A stretch of 64,000 bases of DNA, taken from the NCBI GenBank assembly GCA_029212885.1, contig JARGPC010000001.1, forward strand, positions 326,068-390,067, in the 5' to 3' direction. The stretch's first letter is position 1; each line of letters starts with the position of its first letter. The stretch comes from Coxiellaceae bacterium (lineage in GTDB: Bacteria > Pseudomonadota > Gammaproteobacteria > Coxiellales > Coxiellaceae). Under the pieces are notes generated by a model that saw nothing but the letters and a program-made list of their open reading frames with translations, made no database searches and was not told where the DNA came from. The position numbers and the translations under genes were made by a program. Below are positions 18,401-27,374 of this stretch, in pieces.

Positions 18401-18997
18401 ATGCAAATTGTACTGGCCAGTAATAACAACGGCAAATTAAAAGAAATTCAAGCCATCATGGCGCCACTGAACATCGAGCTCACACTGCAACGTGAACTCA
18501 ATGTCGAAGACGCCGACGAAACCGGTTTAACCTTTATTGAGAATGCGATCTTAAAAGCACGCCATGCCAGCCAACAAACGGGGCTAGCCGCATTGGCTGA
18601 TGATTCCGGCTTATGCGTCAATGCATTACAAGGTGCGCCGGGCATTTATAGCGCACGCTATGCCGGCGAACATGGCAACCATACAGCCAACATCGATAAA
18701 CTCTTAAAAAATATGCAAGACATACCTGGCGGTAAGCGCCAAGCACACTTTATCTGTTGTTTAGCTTTATTACGTCATGCGGATGATCCCGATCCAGTAA
18801 TCGCCGTTGGCAAATGGCACGGTGAAATATTAACAAGCTCACAAGGTGACGGCGGCTTTGGTTATGACCCCATATTCTTTGTACCTGACCATCAATGCAG
18901 TGCTGCTGAATTGGATAGCACTGTAAAAAACAGTATTAGTCATCGTGCGTTGGCGTTGCAACAATTGATGGCTACACTGAACCCCGAGGAAAATTAA
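18401..18997 (+). CDS. rdgB: dITP/XTP pyrophosphatase RdgB (Ham1 family)
   Basis: It has 198 residues. Motifs are the substrate-grip ASNNNGKLKEI near the start, ALADDSGLCV with the acidic residues for metal binding, GAPGIYSARYAG, the FGYDPIFF loop and SHRALAL at the end. It removes non-canonical purine nucleoside triphosphates to keep them out of DNA. The start follows AAGGAAAC. It is followed after 2 bases by serA, so the two are likely co-transcribed. Confidence 0.96.
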   Translation: MQIVLASNNNGKLKEIQAIMAPLNIELTLQRELNVEDADETGLTFIENAILKARHASQQTGLAALADDSGLCVNALQGAPGIYSARYAGEHGNHTANIDKLLKNMQDIPGGKRQAHFICCLALLRHADDPDPVIAVGKWHGEILTSSQGDGGFGYDPIFFVPDHQCSAAELDSTVKNSISHRALALQQLMATLNPEEN

Positions 18998-18999
18998 CT

Positions 19000-20187
19000 A
19001 TGTACCAAATCTTAAAACTGAACAACATTGCAGAAGTGGGCCTAACACAGCTTGAGAGCACTCAATTTCATGTCGGGGAAGAGGTAAAAAAACCAGATGC
19101 TGTTGTACTTCGTTCATATAAAATGCATGACATGGAGGTACCTGCTTCAGTGAATGTGATTGCACGCGCAGGCGCGGGAGTTAACAATATACCCATCGAA
19201 AAAATGACCGAACTTGGCATTCCTGTTTTAAACACCCCCGGCGCCAACGCCAATGCGGTAAAAGAGTTAGTATTGACCGGCATGTTTTTAGCCTGCCGTC
19301 ATATTTGCCAAGCCTGGGATTTTGCTAATCAATTAAAACCTGATAATAACGAGCAATTAAATAAAACCGTTGAAGCCAGCAAAAAGCAATTTGCCGGATT
19401 TGAATTGCCCGGCCGCACATTAGGCTTAATTGGCCTGGGTAATATTGGTGTTAAGGTCGCCAATGCGGCTTTAGCCCTAGGGATGAACGTGATTGGTTTT
19501 GACCCTTCGATTTCAGTTAAACATGCATGGCAAATGTCATCCGATGTAGAACAAGCTGAAAACATTGATGAGGTAATTAAACGCAGCGACTTTATTAGCG
19601 TGCACGTGCCTTTGAATGATCACACACGCGGCATGATTAATGAAATTAATATCGCATCAATGAAAGACGGCGTGGTATTACTTAACTTTGCACGCGATGG
19701 CATTATCGACATGAATGGCTTAGTCAAAGCATTAGAGTCTGGCAAAGTTGCTAGTTATGTTACCGACTTTCCAAATATGGCATTAAAACCATTTAAACAA
19801 GTGATTTGCTTACCACACTTAGGGGCCTCCACCAAAGAAGCCGAAGAAAATTGTGCCGTGATGGCGATGAAACAAATCCGTCGCTTTTTAGAAGAAGGCA
19901 CGATTAAAAATTCAGTTAACTTTCCGAATGTGTCACTGCCAATGACTGAGCACCCACGCATTTCGATTGTTAACCGCAACGTACCCAATATGGTCGCACA
20001 AATTACCACAACGCTTTCGGATGCTGATATCAACATCATCGATCTTTTAAATAAATCACGTGGTGATATTGCGTATAACTTACTCGATATTAATATCATG
20101 CCTTCGGATGAAGTGATGACAAAACTTGAGCAGATTGACGGCGTAATTAAAGTCAGAAAAATTGGCAGCCCCAACCCATTACTGTAG
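19000..20187 (+). CDS. serA: D-3-phosphoglycerate dehydrogenase, SerA
   Basis: This is a 395-residue short-form SerA. It has the N-terminal substrate domain (VIARAGAGVNNIP), the NAD fold GLGNIGVKVAN, the catalytic NFARDGIID and CLPHLGASTKEAEEN segments, and a C-terminal ACT domain (PNMVAQITTTLSDADINI) for serine feedback. It catalyses the first step of serine synthesis. It lacks the extra allosteric domain of longer forms. Its 3' end overlaps the convergent ATPase pseudogene by 9 bases. Confidence 0.93.
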   Translation: MYQILKLNNIAEVGLTQLESTQFHVGEEVKKPDAVVLRSYKMHDMEVPASVNVIARAGAGVNNIPIEKMTELGIPVLNTPGANANAVKELVLTGMFLACRHICQAWDFANQLKPDNNEQLNKTVEASKKQFAGFELPGRTLGLIGLGNIGVKVANAALALGMNVIGFDPSISVKHAWQMSSDVEQAENIDEVIKRSDFISVHVPLNDHTRGMINEINIASMKDGVVLLNFARDGIIDMNGLVKALESGKVASYVTDFPNMALKPFKQVICLPHLGASTKEAEENCAVMAMKQIRRFLEEGTIKNSVNFPNVSLPMTEHPRISIVNRNVPNMVAQITTTLSDADINIIDLLNKSRGDIAYNLLDINIMPSDEVMTKLEQIDGVIKVRKIGSPNPLL

Positions 20188-21348
20188 CTGGGGGTATAAA
20201 TCAAAAATAGCCTGCCACCCTAAAACCTGTGCAACACTGCGCTGATGACTTTGATCACCCGCATACAATAACCACGCCAGTGATTCTGAATCGTTCAGCG
20301 CTTGCCAGTATGTTAATCCTTTAAAGTAATCCGCATTAATGGTCAAGCCTGATTTGATTTCTATTGGAATTAATCGATCTCCGCGATCAACAATGACATC
20401 AACTTCATTTCCATGATTGTCACGCCAAAAATATAAATTTGACTGCAAGCCTTGGTTAAATCGGTATTTCATTAACTCACTAATCACCCATGTCTCAAAT
20501 AAATGCCCGCGCTGTGGGTGCGTCACTAAGCTTTCGGCATGCTGAATATTTAATAATGCACAAGCTAATCCCGTATCATAAAAATAAATCTTAGGAGACT
20601 TAACCAAGCGCTTATTAAATTTTTGGTGATGTGGTTGCAATAAAAAAATTATATAACTTGCTTCTAACACCGATAACCAAGCTTTTGCTGTGTTATGTGT
20701 AACACCACAATCATTCGCTAAACTCGATAAATTTAATAACTGACCTGTGCGCGCTGCACACATTTGTAAAAACAAACGGAATGTTCGCATATCATGCACA
20801 TTTAATAATTGCCTCACATCTTTTTCTAAATATGTCATCAAGTAATCGCTATACCACAAATTGGCACTCACACCTCTGTCATATATAGGTGGATACAAAC
20901 CGGTGTATAATAATTTCTCTACTGTTTTAGGCTGCTGTTACGCTTGCTGTAATTCATGCAATGTAAAAGGCAACAGCTGCACATAGCCCAACCTGCCCAC
21001 CAAAGATTGTGATATCTGCGCATGCATGCTCAATTGATTTGAGCCTGTTAAAATAAATAGCCCCATGCGCTGATCTTCATCTACAATGGTTTGAATATAT
21101 GAACACAGCTCAGGACAGTGCTGAATTTCATCCAATACAGCACCATCAGGAAATTGCGCTAAAAATAGGTGAGGATCATCTTGTGCAAATTGCCTATGAT
21201 CCAAGTCTTCTAATGTGCGGTATGGCTTATCAGAAAACAATTTTTTTACTAGAGTGGATTTACCTGATTGGCGCGGTCCAGTAACAGCTACTACGGGGTA
21301 ATGCGTTGCTTTATCAAGCAAAACATCCGCTGCTTGTCGATTTAACAT
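20179..21348 (-). pseudogene. DUF4143-type AAA ATPase split by one in-frame stop
   Basis: The ATP-binding half (start ATG 21348, MLNRQAADVLL) shows Walker A GPRQSGKST, Walker B GAVLDEIQ and sensor LTGSNQL, then a TAA at 20938-20940. The same frame resumes with QQPKTVEKLLYTGLYPPIYD and includes the DUF4143 helical region and the C-terminal nuclease-like segment FWRDNHGNEVDVIVDRGDRL with EIK. The two halves are collinear and complete, so a single nonsense change (for example CAA to TAA) explains the break. Family members are stand-alone ATPases of uncertain role, often exchanged between bacteria. A second start for the distal part is possible near 20898. Confidence 0.85.
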
Positions 21349-21360
21349 AGAAAGCACCAC

Positions 21361-21397
21361 TTATAGTATATTGATTTAACAGGAATTATAGTATATT
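21361..21397. promoter_or_regulatory. Direct repeat TTATAGTATATT upstream of the ATPase gene
   Basis: Two exact 12-base copies at 21361-21372 and 21386-21397 (25 bases start to start) sit just upstream of the ATPase start. In the gene's direction they read AATATACTATAA, each with a TATACT -10-like core. They may be tandem promoters or operator half-sites. Confidence 0.45.
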
Positions 21398-21480
21398 TGT
21401 ACAGACCTTATTCTACGCTTGCATAGCTATGAATAGGTGGTTTATGCTCAATGCTCACACCGCTATTTCATGAGGGAAAT

Positions 21481-22143
21481 ATGAAAACAACGACTCGGAT
21501 GTTAATCGGTTTAATTGCAGCTATCGCTACGTCATCACTGCTGGCTGCAGCCGTTCACAAAGTTCGTACCACCCCCTTAAAAGGCACGGTTGCATTGACC
21601 TTTGACGATGGCCCATCGCCGATATATACCCCACAAGTTTTAGCGATACTCAAACGCTATGGCATACATGCCACCTTCTTTGTTGTTGCCGGTAACGCCA
21701 AGCGTCACCCCGAAATGATCAAGGCGATACTGGCTGATGGTAATAATATTGCCAATCACAGCATGACCCATCCCAAGCTCACGCGCTTATCAGGCAAGCG
21801 CTTGCAATGGGAAATCGGTGGAGCCAAAAAAGTAATCACTAAGCTAGTCGGCAAGCCACCGGCTTGTTTACGCCCACCGTTTGGTTTAACCAATGCGCGC
21901 GTTAAAGCCGTTATCGAGAAAAACGGCATGATCCAAGTGCCGATTGGTTATAACTCTTTTGATTACGCCCGCCCCGGTGTAAAAAAATTAATCCATAATG
22001 TGGTTAGCCATGCCCACCCTGGTATGGTGGTATTGCTGCATGATGGTTATAGAAACAAGCAGCAAACCGTCGATGCCTTACCTGGCATTATCGAGGGCAT
22101 TAAAAAGAAAGGGCTCGGGTTTAGCATGATTTGCCTCAACTAG
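21481..22143 (+). CDS. Secreted polysaccharide deacetylase (NodB family)
   Basis: It has 220 residues from ATG 21481, with GAGGGAAA just upstream. A signal peptide (LIGLIAAIATSSLLAAA) is followed by a NodB domain with TFDDGPSP (metal-binding Asp pair), NHSMTHP (His pair), RPPFG and LLHDG (motif 5). This is a carbohydrate esterase family 4 pattern that removes N- or O-acetyl groups from glycans. Substrate may be peptidoglycan or an exopolysaccharide and cannot be told. A second His of motif 2 and the terminal catalytic His are visible. Confidence 0.9.
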   Translation: MKTTTRMLIGLIAAIATSSLLAAAVHKVRTTPLKGTVALTFDDGPSPIYTPQVLAILKRYGIHATFFVVAGNAKRHPEMIKAILADGNNIANHSMTHPKLTRLSGKRLQWEIGGAKKVITKLVGKPPACLRPPFGLTNARVKAVIEKNGMIQVPIGYNSFDYARPGVKKLIHNVVSHAHPGMVVLLHDGYRNKQQTVDALPGIIEGIKKKGLGFSMICLN

Positions 22144-22197
22144 ACGCCAGCCATACGCACAGCATATTGATCTATTTGGGCGATACTGAAACCTTGT

Positions 22198-22311
22198 CAC
22201 CCCGGAAATCGACAAAGTCGATTATCCGGGATCCAGGGTAATATGTGGATCCCTGGTCGGGGCCAGGGATGACAGATCGTGCAGGGGATGACAGATCGTG
22301 CAGGGGATAAC
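22198..22311. repeat. GGATCC palindromic repeat with two right-hand satellites
   Basis: The left arm CACCCCGGAAATCGACAAAG and the inner TCGATTATCCGGGATCC form one hairpin. GGATCCCTGGTCGGGGCCAG then gives a second one. Two GGGATGACAGATCGTGCA satellites and a GGGATAACA end follow. It lies between the deacetylase and carbonic anhydrase genes. Confidence 0.85.
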
Positions 22312-22418
22312 AAGGCAGTGAAGCATAAGACTGACTACGTACATTCCCAAGGCGAACCCTGCACAATGCATGTTATGTGATATAATTTTCAGTATCACGA
22401 CAGCACAAGGATTGAGTC

Positions 22419-23237
22419 ATGAAAACCCCCAACACACTCATCAAACTAAGCTTTCTTGCCGGCGCATTAACCCTTAGCTCACCATTGCTTGCTAATACAG
22501 CACCCACCGCAAATACCTCTGCAACACCGGCAAAGATGGCAGAGAACACGCGAACTAAAGATAAAACCACCTGGAGTCATAAGGAAGCCAACAGCTGGGG
22601 CGACAGCTATGATGAGTGCGCGCCGGGCGGCAACCAGTCACCGATTGATATCAAACAACATAACGTGACCGATATGAGCATGGATGGCATTACACCAGTG
22701 CTCAAGGGAAAACCTTTAAACATCACCAATACGGGCCACACCATTCAAATTAATTATGCCGACAATGACAAAGATTATTTTATGATTGGCGGTAGAAGAT
22801 TTGAACTGCGTCAAATTCACTTTCACAACCCCAGCGAAAACAAATTACACGGCGTGCAATATCCTTTGGAAGCGCATTTTGTCACTGAAGACACACAAAA
22901 CAAACAGTTTGCTGTTGTCGCGGTATTTTTTAAACCAGCCCGTCGTAATAATCCAGCGATTAAAGCGTTATGGAAATACTTACCTACCCAACCCGGTCAA
23001 ACTAACTCGTTACAAAATCACTTAATATTCATGAGCCAAATGCTACCAAAGAATCTTAGCTTTTATCACTTTGAAGGCTCTCTCACCACACCACCATGCA
23101 CCAAAGGCATTCAGTGGTATGTGTTAAAAACACCAGTAGATATTACCAATCCTGCAATACGTGATTTTAAACGCCTATATAAAGACAATGCGCGTCCTAT
23201 TCAACACAACAATGATCGCGCTATTTATGATGGCTAG
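22419..23237 (+). CDS. Periplasmic alpha-type carbonic anhydrase
   Basis: It has 272 residues with a signal peptide (LIKLSFLAGALTLSSPLLAN) and a short Ala/Thr-rich linker. The alpha carbonic anhydrase domain includes GGNQSPIDI, the zinc His pair in QIHFHNPSEN, the third His in PLEAHFV, and GSLTTPPCT with the C-terminal QWYV. It interconverts CO2 and bicarbonate in the periplasm. All zinc ligands are present. The 3' end overlaps the convergent hicB gene by 17 bases. Confidence 0.95.
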   Translation: MKTPNTLIKLSFLAGALTLSSPLLANTAPTANTSATPAKMAENTRTKDKTTWSHKEANSWGDSYDECAPGGNQSPIDIKQHNVTDMSMDGITPVLKGKPLNITNTGHTIQINYADNDKDYFMIGGRRFELRQIHFHNPSENKLHGVQYPLEAHFVTEDTQNKQFAVVAVFFKPARRNNPAIKALWKYLPTQPGQTNSLQNHLIFMSQMLPKNLSFYHFEGSLTTPPCTKGIQWYVLKTPVDITNPAIRDFKRLYKDNARPIQHNNDRAIYDG

Positions 23238-23550
23238 CTAATCTTGCTGCTACATAACGATTGAGAGACACCTTAGCTTCCAATGCTTCCATTGCTAGTT
23301 CTCTATGCAAATTTGGTGGGATTCTCACAACAAATTTACCACTAAATTTTTTAGTGGCTATTGCTTCCGGAATAACTTCACCTTGCTTTTTCATATCTTT
23401 TGCAATATCACCCACTAATTTTCTAATACCTTTAAAAGCGCCATCTTGTGTTTTACTCAACCAGCTAACACTCGGAAACTCGGCACATAAACCAACAAAT
23501 TCACCATCATCATCGGACCAAGTTACTCGATAGCTATATTTATCAATCAT
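23221..23550 (-). CDS. hicB: HicB-type antitoxin
   Basis: It is 109 residues. An N-terminal partial RNase H-like domain (YSYRVTWSDDDGEFVGLCAEFPS, WLSKTQDGAFKGI) is followed by a C-terminal ribbon-helix-helix domain (FVVRIPPNLHRELAMEALEAKVSLNRYV) suited to DNA binding. HicB neutralises HicA and represses the operon. Its start overlaps the hicA stop by 4 bases, so the toxin is made first and translation is coupled. Confidence 0.93.
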   Translation of the reverse strand: MIDKYSYRVTWSDDDGEFVGLCAEFPSVSWLSKTQDGAFKGIRKLVGDIAKDMKKQGEVIPEAIATKKFSGKFVVRIPPNLHRELAMEALEAKVSLNRYVAARLASHHK

Positions 23551-23801
23551 TGTTTCGCTCCCATTAATTTATCGATCGCAGCTAATACCTGCTTTACTTG
23601 ATAGGCCTTAGCTTTACCTTTACTATTTTGAATATTCACCCTTGGGTCTCCAGGCCAGGGGGTTTTATACACTACGTGGCTACTCCCTTGCTGCCTTGGT
23701 ATACCAAAATAATAATTACATACTTTTACCAAGTCTGAAAAGCGCACGCCTTTTGGATTTCCTCTCATTTTTTCGAGAATACTTACCAAGCCTTTGCTCA
23801 C
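23547..23801 (-). CDS. hicA: HicA-type mRNA interferase toxin
   Basis: It has 84 residues from GTG 23801. The KGLVSILEKMRGNPKGVRF opening and the GSSHVVYKTPWPGDPRVNIQ segment, with the catalytic His, match the HicA dsRBD-like fold. Longer upstream frames lack a ribosome site; TAGGA lies 9 bases before the GTG. HicA cuts mRNA when freed from HicB. This is the long-C-terminal form ending QVLAAIDKLMG. Confidence 0.9.
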   Translation of the reverse strand: MSKGLVSILEKMRGNPKGVRFSDLVKVCNYYFGIPRQQGSSHVVYKTPWPGDPRVNIQNSKGKAKAYQVKQVLAAIDKLMGAKQ

Positions 23802-23838
23802 GTCAAAAATCCTATTTCCTATGATAGAGTATAGTATC

Positions 23839-23856
23839 AATAATGATATCATTATT
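23839..23856. promoter_or_regulatory. 18-bp perfect palindrome between hicA and the XRE gene
   Basis: AATAATGATATCATTATT is perfectly symmetric. It lies 38 bases upstream of hicA and 67 bases upstream of the divergent XRE gene. On the hicA side a TTGAAT and a TATACT flank it. A HicB or XRE operator is the obvious reading, unproven. Confidence 0.65.
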
Positions 23857-23922
23857 CAACCACCACTTGACACCCTGCCAGCATGTGCGCACCCTCATAG
23901 CGGGTACACCACAGGAATAAAC

Positions 23923-24237
23923 ATGACTACTAAAAAATCTAAAAAAAACCTACAATTACTGGAAAACATTTCAGGGAAAAAGCTAACCCTAGCCAACCTA
24001 CTATGGGCAATCCGTACGGGCGATGAAATGAGTCAAGCAGCCTTTGCAAAACTGCTTGGAGTTTCTCGTCAATTTGTTTGCGATGTCGAGCATAACCGTC
24101 GCTGGCTAAGCCCCGCGATGACTGCTAAATTTGCCAAATTGCTCAATCAATCCGAAAAACAATTTATCCGCTTAGCACTGCAAGATACTTTAGATCGAGC
24201 CGGCCTACCATTCCATGTAAGCCTACAAGCGGCATAG
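23923..24237 (+). CDS. XRE-family helix-turn-helix regulator
   Basis: It has 104 residues from ATG 23923, with AGGAATAA before it. The HTH is in AIRTGDEMSQAAFAKLLGVSRQFVCDVEHNRR. A basic N-terminus (TTKKSKKNLQ) and a helical C-terminus follow. It resembles small antitoxin-type or stand-alone XRE regulators. It is divergent from hicAB and separated by the 18-bp palindrome, so it may be part of that module or control it. Confidence 0.85.
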   Translation: MTTKKSKKNLQLLENISGKKLTLANLLWAIRTGDEMSQAAFAKLLGVSRQFVCDVEHNRRWLSPAMTAKFAKLLNQSEKQFIRLALQDTLDRAGLPFHVSLQAA

Positions 24238-24281
24238 ACCACATCACGACGCAGAACAACAAACATGGTAAGATAACCACC

Positions 24282-26051
24282 ATGAGACGTATTTTTTACA
24301 TTTTACTTTTATTCTTAGCACCGTTACTGGCCTGGTCCCACACGGAAATCAAACCATTACCAGCGGACAAAGCTTTTCAATTCAGCGCCACCGCAAAAGA
24401 CAACCAAACAGCGGTAATGTTTTTTAAAATAGCGCCAGGCTATTACTTATACCGCGATAAGTTTGCCTTCACCCCCGCCGAACCAGGCTCTGCCGTCATT
24501 GCCACACCCATGCTGCCACCGGGCAAACAAAAATTTAACCCAACCGTCGGCAACTACACAGCACTGGAAGGTAATCTACAATTTGCTTTGCCTGTATTGT
24601 CACATAAAAAAAACATGCTGCCACTCAAGGTACATTATCAAGGCTGCTCAAGCGAAGGGTTCTGCTATCCGCCGATCACTAAAATCATTGATATTGATCT
24701 TGGCGGCAACTATGGCACCGTGGTAAAACCTATCGCCGTAGATATTCCTGCAGCACAACCCGAACACCTTTCAGACAGCACCGATCGCATTACACGCATT
24801 TTATCTAACAGCAATATCGGCTGGGTGATATTAGCCTTCTTTGGTTTTGGTGTATTAATTTCACTAACACCCTGCATCTTGCCAATGATACCAATTTTAT
24901 CCAGCATCATTATCGGTCAAAGCAAGCATGGCCAACTCAGCCACCTACGCTCTTTTATGCTATCGCTAGCGTATGTACTAGGCATGGCGATTACCTATGC
25001 AATCGCTGGCATGATCTTTGGTTATCTTGGCAGCAATATCCAAGCGGCACTGCAAATCCCATGGGTGATTATTGTATTTACTGTCGTGTTTGTGCTGTTA
25101 GCACTATCAATGTTTGGTTATTACGACATTCAAATACCAGCAAAGCTACAAACCAAATTACACCATTCCAGCGATAAACAGCGCCGCGGCTCCTACATTG
25201 GTGTCGGCTTAATGGGCGCGATCTCGAGCTTAGTGATGTCTCCATGCGTCACACCACCACTGGTCGGCGCATTGGGATTTATTAGCCGTACCGGCAATGC
25301 ACTCACCGGTGGCATTGCCTTATTTGCTTTAGGCATTGGCATGGGCGTGCCACTATTAGTAATCGGCGCCACCAGCGCTAAACTACTGCCCAAATCTGGC
25401 CCATGGATGAACGCGATTAAAAAAGTGCTTGGCGTCATGCTGCTCGCCGTTGCCATCACCTTATTATCACGCATCATCCCCGATTGGTTAAATATGGTGC
25501 TGTGGATGCTACTAACCTTCGGTTGCGCCTACGCACTCGGTGCGTTTAAAACAGCTGATGGCATCACGCAACGCATCGGCAAAGCTCTCGGCGTAATATT
25601 GTTTATCTACGGCATTATTTTATTAATCGGGCTATATCAAGGCAACACCAACCCTTTACGGCCGATTCAACAAAACCGCCTCACCTCACAACCCGCTGAC
25701 CAATTTATTCGCATTACCACTACCGAACAACTGCAGCAACAGCTAGCAAAAGCTAAAACCTCGAAAAAACCGGTAATGCTCGACTTCTATGCTGACTGGT
25801 GCATTGCCTGCAAACAAATGACCGCTTACACCTTTACCAATCCACAAGTGCAGCAAGCCCTACAAAAATACACACTGATCAAAGTAGATGTCACCGCCAA
25901 TAACGCACAGAGCAAACAACTGCAACAACGCTATGGCGTGATTGCACCACCCACCTTAATTTTTATTAGCCCTAGCGGACAAATAGAACACAGCCAAAGC
26001 GTTGTGGGTGAAATTAACGCAGAAGACCTTCTTAAGCACCTTGCACAATAA
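24282..26051 (+). CDS. dsbD: Thiol:disulfide interchange protein DsbD
   Basis: It has 589 residues and a signal peptide. The N-terminal immunoglobulin-like domain has the redox pair in YQGCSSEGFCYPP, the central eight-span domain has SLTPCILPMIP and SPCVTPPLVG, and the C-terminal thioredoxin domain has DWCIACKQMT. All six redox cysteines are present, so electron transfer from cytosolic thioredoxin to periplasmic acceptors should work. It ends with QSVVGEI, the usual thioredoxin tail. The next gene, a minor pilin, begins about 40 bases later in the same direction. Confidence 0.97.
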   Translation: MRRIFYILLLFLAPLLAWSHTEIKPLPADKAFQFSATAKDNQTAVMFFKIAPGYYLYRDKFAFTPAEPGSAVIATPMLPPGKQKFNPTVGNYTALEGNLQFALPVLSHKKNMLPLKVHYQGCSSEGFCYPPITKIIDIDLGGNYGTVVKPIAVDIPAAQPEHLSDSTDRITRILSNSNIGWVILAFFGFGVLISLTPCILPMIPILSSIIIGQSKHGQLSHLRSFMLSLAYVLGMAITYAIAGMIFGYLGSNIQAALQIPWVIIVFTVVFVLLALSMFGYYDIQIPAKLQTKLHHSSDKQRRGSYIGVGLMGAISSLVMSPCVTPPLVGALGFISRTGNALTGGIALFALGIGMGVPLLVIGATSAKLLPKSGPWMNAIKKVLGVMLLAVAITLLSRIIPDWLNMVLWMLLTFGCAYALGAFKTADGITQRIGKALGVILFIYGIILLIGLYQGNTNPLRPIQQNRLTSQPADQFIRITTTEQLQQQLAKAKTSKKPVMLDFYADWCIACKQMTAYTFTNPQVQQALQKYTLIKVDVTANNAQSKQLQQRYGVIAPPTLIFISPSGQIEHSQSVVGEINAEDLLKHLAQ

Positions 26052-26092
26052 TGCGATGACAAGCAAAGATTAAATCATGTATAGTTACTCTT

Positions 26093-26605
26093 ATGATGTC
26101 ACACGGACCTGACAAATTTTCACTTCGCCAAGCCGGCTTCACTGCTGTTGAATTAATAACCGTTATTGTTGTTATAGGCATATTAGGCGCACTCGCTATA
26201 CAACCATTGACCGTCAACCAAGACAGCATGAAAATCGATGCAGAAGCCCAGCGCTTACTAACTGACGTGCGCTATACGCAAGCACTGTCAATGTTTCGTA
26301 ATGCGCGCTACCAACTTAATTTTTCCAGCTCAACTACCTATGCCATACTAACCCCTGCCGGAGGTGCATTTAATTATTTTGCTGCCGGGGGTACCAGCAT
26401 AACGTTAGAATCTGGAACCACATTATCCAAAAGTGGTGCCAACTATTTAATATTTGATGGCCGTGGCATACCTTATACCAGCAGCACTAGCGATAACGAT
26501 AGTGTCAGCGCACTCAGCGGCACCTATACCATCACACTAACCAACAGCTCAGGCAGCGAAACCATTAGCATCTCTGCAGAAACTGGCGAGGCACAAATGT
26601 CATGA
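26093..26605 (+). CDS. Minor pseudopilin, GspH/MshC-like
   Basis: It has 170 residues. The leader LRQAG|FTAVELI gives the prepilin peptidase site with Glu+5, then a hydrophobic helix (TVIVVIGILGALAI). The Ala/Thr/Ser-rich C-terminal domain has a beta-rich look with few charges. It is the first gene of a four-gene pilin cluster with overlapping or ATGA junctions. The layout parallels mshC in other MSHA loci. The role is minor subunit in pilus initiation. Confidence 0.85.
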   Translation: MMSHGPDKFSLRQAGFTAVELITVIVVIGILGALAIQPLTVNQDSMKIDAEAQRLLTDVRYTQALSMFRNARYQLNFSSSTTYAILTPAGGAFNYFAAGGTSITLESGTTLSKSGANYLIFDGRGIPYTSSTSDNDSVSALSGTYTITLTNSSGSETISISAETGEAQMS

Positions 26606-26892
26606 GAGCAAACCGACTACAACAAGCATTTTCTTTGGTTGAGCTAATCATCTTTATTGTCATCATCGGCATTGCTGCTACACTACTGGGCCCACTAACC
26701 AAATCAATAAGCCTAGGTGCCGACACAGGCAACCAATTAGTTGAATTACAAGCTGCACGCGGCCAAATGGAGCAACAAATAGGCACATACAGCGCTGGCA
26801 GCAATAATCCAAGCGGCTTACAAACCATAACTGTCACTGTTGGTGGAGGCTCAAATACAACACTAACCACCATGGTGCCTAACACCCTATGA
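26602..26892 (+). CDS. Short minor pilin, MshD-like position
   Basis: It is 96 residues, overlapping the previous stop by 4 bases. QQA|FSLVELI gives a Gly-less cleavage site (Ala before Phe instead of Gly), which is unusual for prepilin peptidase. The helix IFIVIIGIAATLLGPL is followed by a very short domain of about 65 residues. The position between mshC and mshO suggests MshD. The A(-1) is a variation tolerated by some peptidases. Confidence 0.75.
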   Translation: MRANRLQQAFSLVELIIFIVIIGIAATLLGPLTKSISLGADTGNQLVELQAARGQMEQQIGTYSAGSNNPSGLQTITVTVGGGSNTTLTTMVPNTL

Positions 26893-27374
26893 TAAAATAT
26901 CCAAACAAAAAAATACGGGGCGTGACGCTAGTAGAACTCATTATCGTCATTGTTCTGATTGGTATAGTAGCCGGTATTATGGGCACTATTTTTCGACAAG
27001 TCGCCAACACTTACACTATTCAAAAACAGATCTCCGAAACCAGTTGGCAAGCTCGGCTGGCATTATTTCGCATGGAACGTGAACTCACTGAAGCAATCAA
27101 CCTAACAAGCTCAACCAGCTCAACACTGCTAAGTTTTGTTTCACCACAAGACGGCTCAACGGTAAACTACTCACGCACCGGTACAGTCCTCTATCGCGGC
27201 AACTCCCCTATCGCACGCAACGTAAGCGCTTTTAGCGTCGGTGGATTAAACTCATCTTTTGTTTCAACCAGTACAGTGAGTGAAATACATTGCGTCACTC
27301 TTGACCTAAGCATCAGTCATGACAACCAAACTATTCCACTCAGTACCACGGTTTGCCCTAGGAATTTAGCATGA
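26889..27374 (+). CDS. Minor pilin, PilW/MshO-like
   Basis: It has 161 residues, overlapping the previous gene by 4 bases. The RG|VTLVELI site (Val instead of Phe at +1) is followed by a hydrophobic helix (IVIVLIGIVAGIMGTIF). The body has RLALFRMERELTEAINL, the standard segment of PilW and GspJ minor pilins, and a Cys pair (IHCVTLDL, TVCPRN). It is one of four genes in a tightly packed cluster. Confidence 0.85.
   Translation: MIKYPNKKIRGVTLVELIIVIVLIGIVAGIMGTIFRQVANTYTIQKQISETSWQARLALFRMERELTEAINLTSSTSSTLLSFVSPQDGSTVNYSRTGTVLYRGNSPIARNVSAFSVGGLNSSFVSTSTVSEIHCVTLDLSISHDNQTIPLSTTVCPRNLA

Noticed and set aside
20938-20940. Programmed readthrough in the ATPase gene
   Set aside because: TAA is the least leaky stop, and there is no known recoding signal around it.
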